From positions 1 to 8,666 of the forward strand of contig JAJCYN010000213.1 of assembly GCA_029262915.1 (NCBI GenBank): a stretch of 8,666 bases of DNA. Direction: 5' to 3'. Positions 7,596-8,666 of the stretch are shown here, one piece after another. Below the pieces are notes generated by a model, which did not search any database, was not told the origin of the DNA, and worked only from the letters and a program-made list of their open reading frames with translations. How positions within the stretch are numbered: position 1 is the stretch's first letter; the number at the start of each line of letters is the position of its first letter. Made by a program: the position numbers and the translations under genes. The stretch comes from Flavobacteriales bacterium (lineage in GTDB: Bacteria; Bacteroidota; Bacteroidia; Flavobacteriales_E; Vicingaceae).

Positions 7596-8570
7596 ATGCA
7601 AAAAATCTTAGATTATATTACTCTGATTGACAAAACATTAAAAACTATTTCTTTAAAAAAAGATCCTTCAACTCTTTATGATCCTATTGCTTATACATTA
7701 AGCTTAGGAGGGAAAAGAATTCGTCCAGCACTTTTATTGTTAGCCAATGATTTATTTGGTGGGAATAATAAAGCTGCCCTAAATTCAGCATTAGCTATTG
7801 AGGTCTTTCACAATTTTACATTGGTACACGATGATATTATGGATAAAGCTCCTTTAAGAAGAGGAAAAACATCTGTTTATAAAAAATGGAACACTAATAT
7901 TGCTATCTTATCTGGAGATGTAATGCTAATACAAGCAATACAACTATTAAGTAAAGACAAGACATCAACATTATCAGATGTTTTAGATGTTTTTAATACA
8001 ACTGCAATTCAAGTTTGTGAAGGACAACAGTTCGATATGAATTTTGAAACTTCTACCTCTGTTTCTATCGATGATTACCTAAAAATGGTCAAATTAAAAA
8101 CAGCTGTTTTATTAGGTTGTAGTTTAAAGATTGGAGCTATCATCGGAAATGCAAATCAAGAAAATGCCAACCATATCTATGAATTTGGTAAAAACTTAGG
8201 AATTGCTTTTCAACTAATGGATGACGTGTTAGATTTATATGGTAATCCTGATAAATTTGGAAAACGTATAGGCGGAGACGTAATTTCTAATAAAAAAACC
8301 TACCTCCTATTAAAAGCACAAGAGTTGGCTTCTGGTACAACCAAAAAGGACCTTGATTTTTGTTTAAGTTCTACTGTTTTAGATGATAAAGCAAAAGTGG
8401 AAAAAGTGAAAACAATCTTTAATAATCTGAAAATTAAACAATTAGCAATTGACGAAATGAATTTATTTTACAATACTGCTATTTCTCATTTAGATAGTGT
8501 TGATGCTCCAACAGAAAAAAAAGAAGTGTTTGAAAATTTTGCGAAGAGTTTAATGAATAGAGAAAATTAA
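7596..8570 (+). CDS. Polyprenyl diphosphate synthase, short-chain type (trans-isoprenyl)
   Basis: The enzyme condenses isopentenyl diphosphate with allylic diphosphates to make a trans prenyl chain. From the ATG at 7596 it has 324 residues; the frame can also start at TTG 7581, giving five more residues and overlapping the epimerase gene by 8 bases. I prefer the ATG because homologues begin near MQKIL and it leaves a normal 7-base gap. Motifs, numbered from the ATG, are GGKRIRP (38-44), the first Asp-rich motif DDIMD (79-83) followed by LRRG, K164 in the KTA motif, and the second Asp-rich motif DDVLD (209-213). All catalytic residues are present. F74, five residues before the first Asp-rich motif, with T75 next to it, is the pattern linked to short products such as GGPP; DDxxD without insertion differs from bacterial IspA farnesyl synthases. 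Product length is inference. Use in carotenoid, quinone or lipid synthesis is possible. Confidence 0.92.
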   Translation: MQKILDYITLIDKTLKTISLKKDPSTLYDPIAYTLSLGGKRIRPALLLLANDLFGGNNKAALNSALAIEVFHNFTLVHDDIMDKAPLRRGKTSVYKKWNTNIAILSGDVMLIQAIQLLSKDKTSTLSDVLDVFNTTAIQVCEGQQFDMNFETSTSVSIDDYLKMVKLKTAVLLGCSLKIGAIIGNANQENANHIYEFGKNLGIAFQLMDDVLDLYGNPDKFGKRIGGDVISNKKTYLLLKAQELASGTTKKDLDFCLSSTVLDDKAKVEKVKTIFNNLKIKQLAIDEMNLFYNTAISHLDSVDAPTEKKEVFENFAKSLMNREN

Positions 8571-8572
8571 CA

Positions 8573-8666
8573 ATGAATTTCCCATCCCTCTCTGAATTAT
8601 CTCCCTACTACAACCGAACCGACTTGCTAGAAAAAGTAGTAGAGCAAGTAAAAAAAGATTTTAATT
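8573..8666 (+). CDS. Start of an unrecognised gene, cut by the right edge
   Basis: ATG at 8573 begins two bases after the TAA of the polyprenyl synthase gene and stays open for 31 codons to the edge (MNFPSLSELSPYYNRTDLLE and onward). No signal peptide or membrane segment is visible in this part; it begins with Ser/Pro/Tyr residues and turns into a charged helix-like stretch. I do not recognise the family. Its first codons use more C-ending triplets (CCC, CTC, TCC, ACC) than the genes before it, but the stretch is too short to infer transfer. The tight spacing suggests it belongs to the same operon. Confidence 0.6.
   Translation, partial: MNFPSLSELSPYYNRTDLLEKVVEQVKKDFN

Overview
The window is strongly AT-rich on both strands. 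It carries promoter elements of the Bacteroidota type (TAnnTTTG), has no obvious Shine-Dalgarno sequences before its genes, and encodes protein families typical of Flavobacteriia and related marine Bacteroidota. I place it in that phylum with good confidence and would not go further. It looks like chromosomal DNA: no transposase, integrase, tRNA, rRNA or CRISPR array is visible.

Layout. Positions 1-1294 (minus strand) hold the N-terminal 431 codons of a conserved protein of unknown function with TIM-barrel-like glycine motifs; its 3' end lies outside the window. A divergent intergenic region (1295-1477) has a promoter-like element facing each way and short inverted and direct repeats that could be operators. 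From 1478 everything runs on the plus strand: a family 5 solute-binding lipoprotein (peptide/oligopeptide type, 1478-3199), a short gap with possible RNA secondary structure and a doubtful 59-codon small ORF, then a compact gene cluster. The cluster is an RND/MMPL-type exporter (3323-5758), rmlA glucose-1-phosphate thymidylyltransferase (5755-6630), an extended SDR NAD-dependent epimerase/dehydratase resembling UDP-glucuronate decarboxylases (6644-7588), a short-chain-type polyprenyl diphosphate synthase (7596-8570), and the first 31 codons of an unrecognised gene (8573 to the edge).

The last five genes are packed with a 4-base ATGA overlap and gaps of 13, 7 and 2 bases, so they are probably one transcript. 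Together they encode nucleotide-sugar activation, nucleotide-sugar modification, prenyl diphosphate synthesis and a membrane exporter. One reading is a pathway for a glycosylated isoprenoid or prenyl-linked glycan; another is simple co-transcription of housekeeping genes, which is common in Bacteroidota. No glycosyltransferase, terpene cyclase or carotenoid gene is present in the window to decide between them. The solute-binding lipoprotein has no ABC permease or ATPase beside it.

Nothing here is clearly a new molecular system. The most useful leads are the uncharacterised minus-strand protein, the mixed exporter/sugar/prenyl operon, and the A-tract and small ORF at the end of the solute-binding protein gene.
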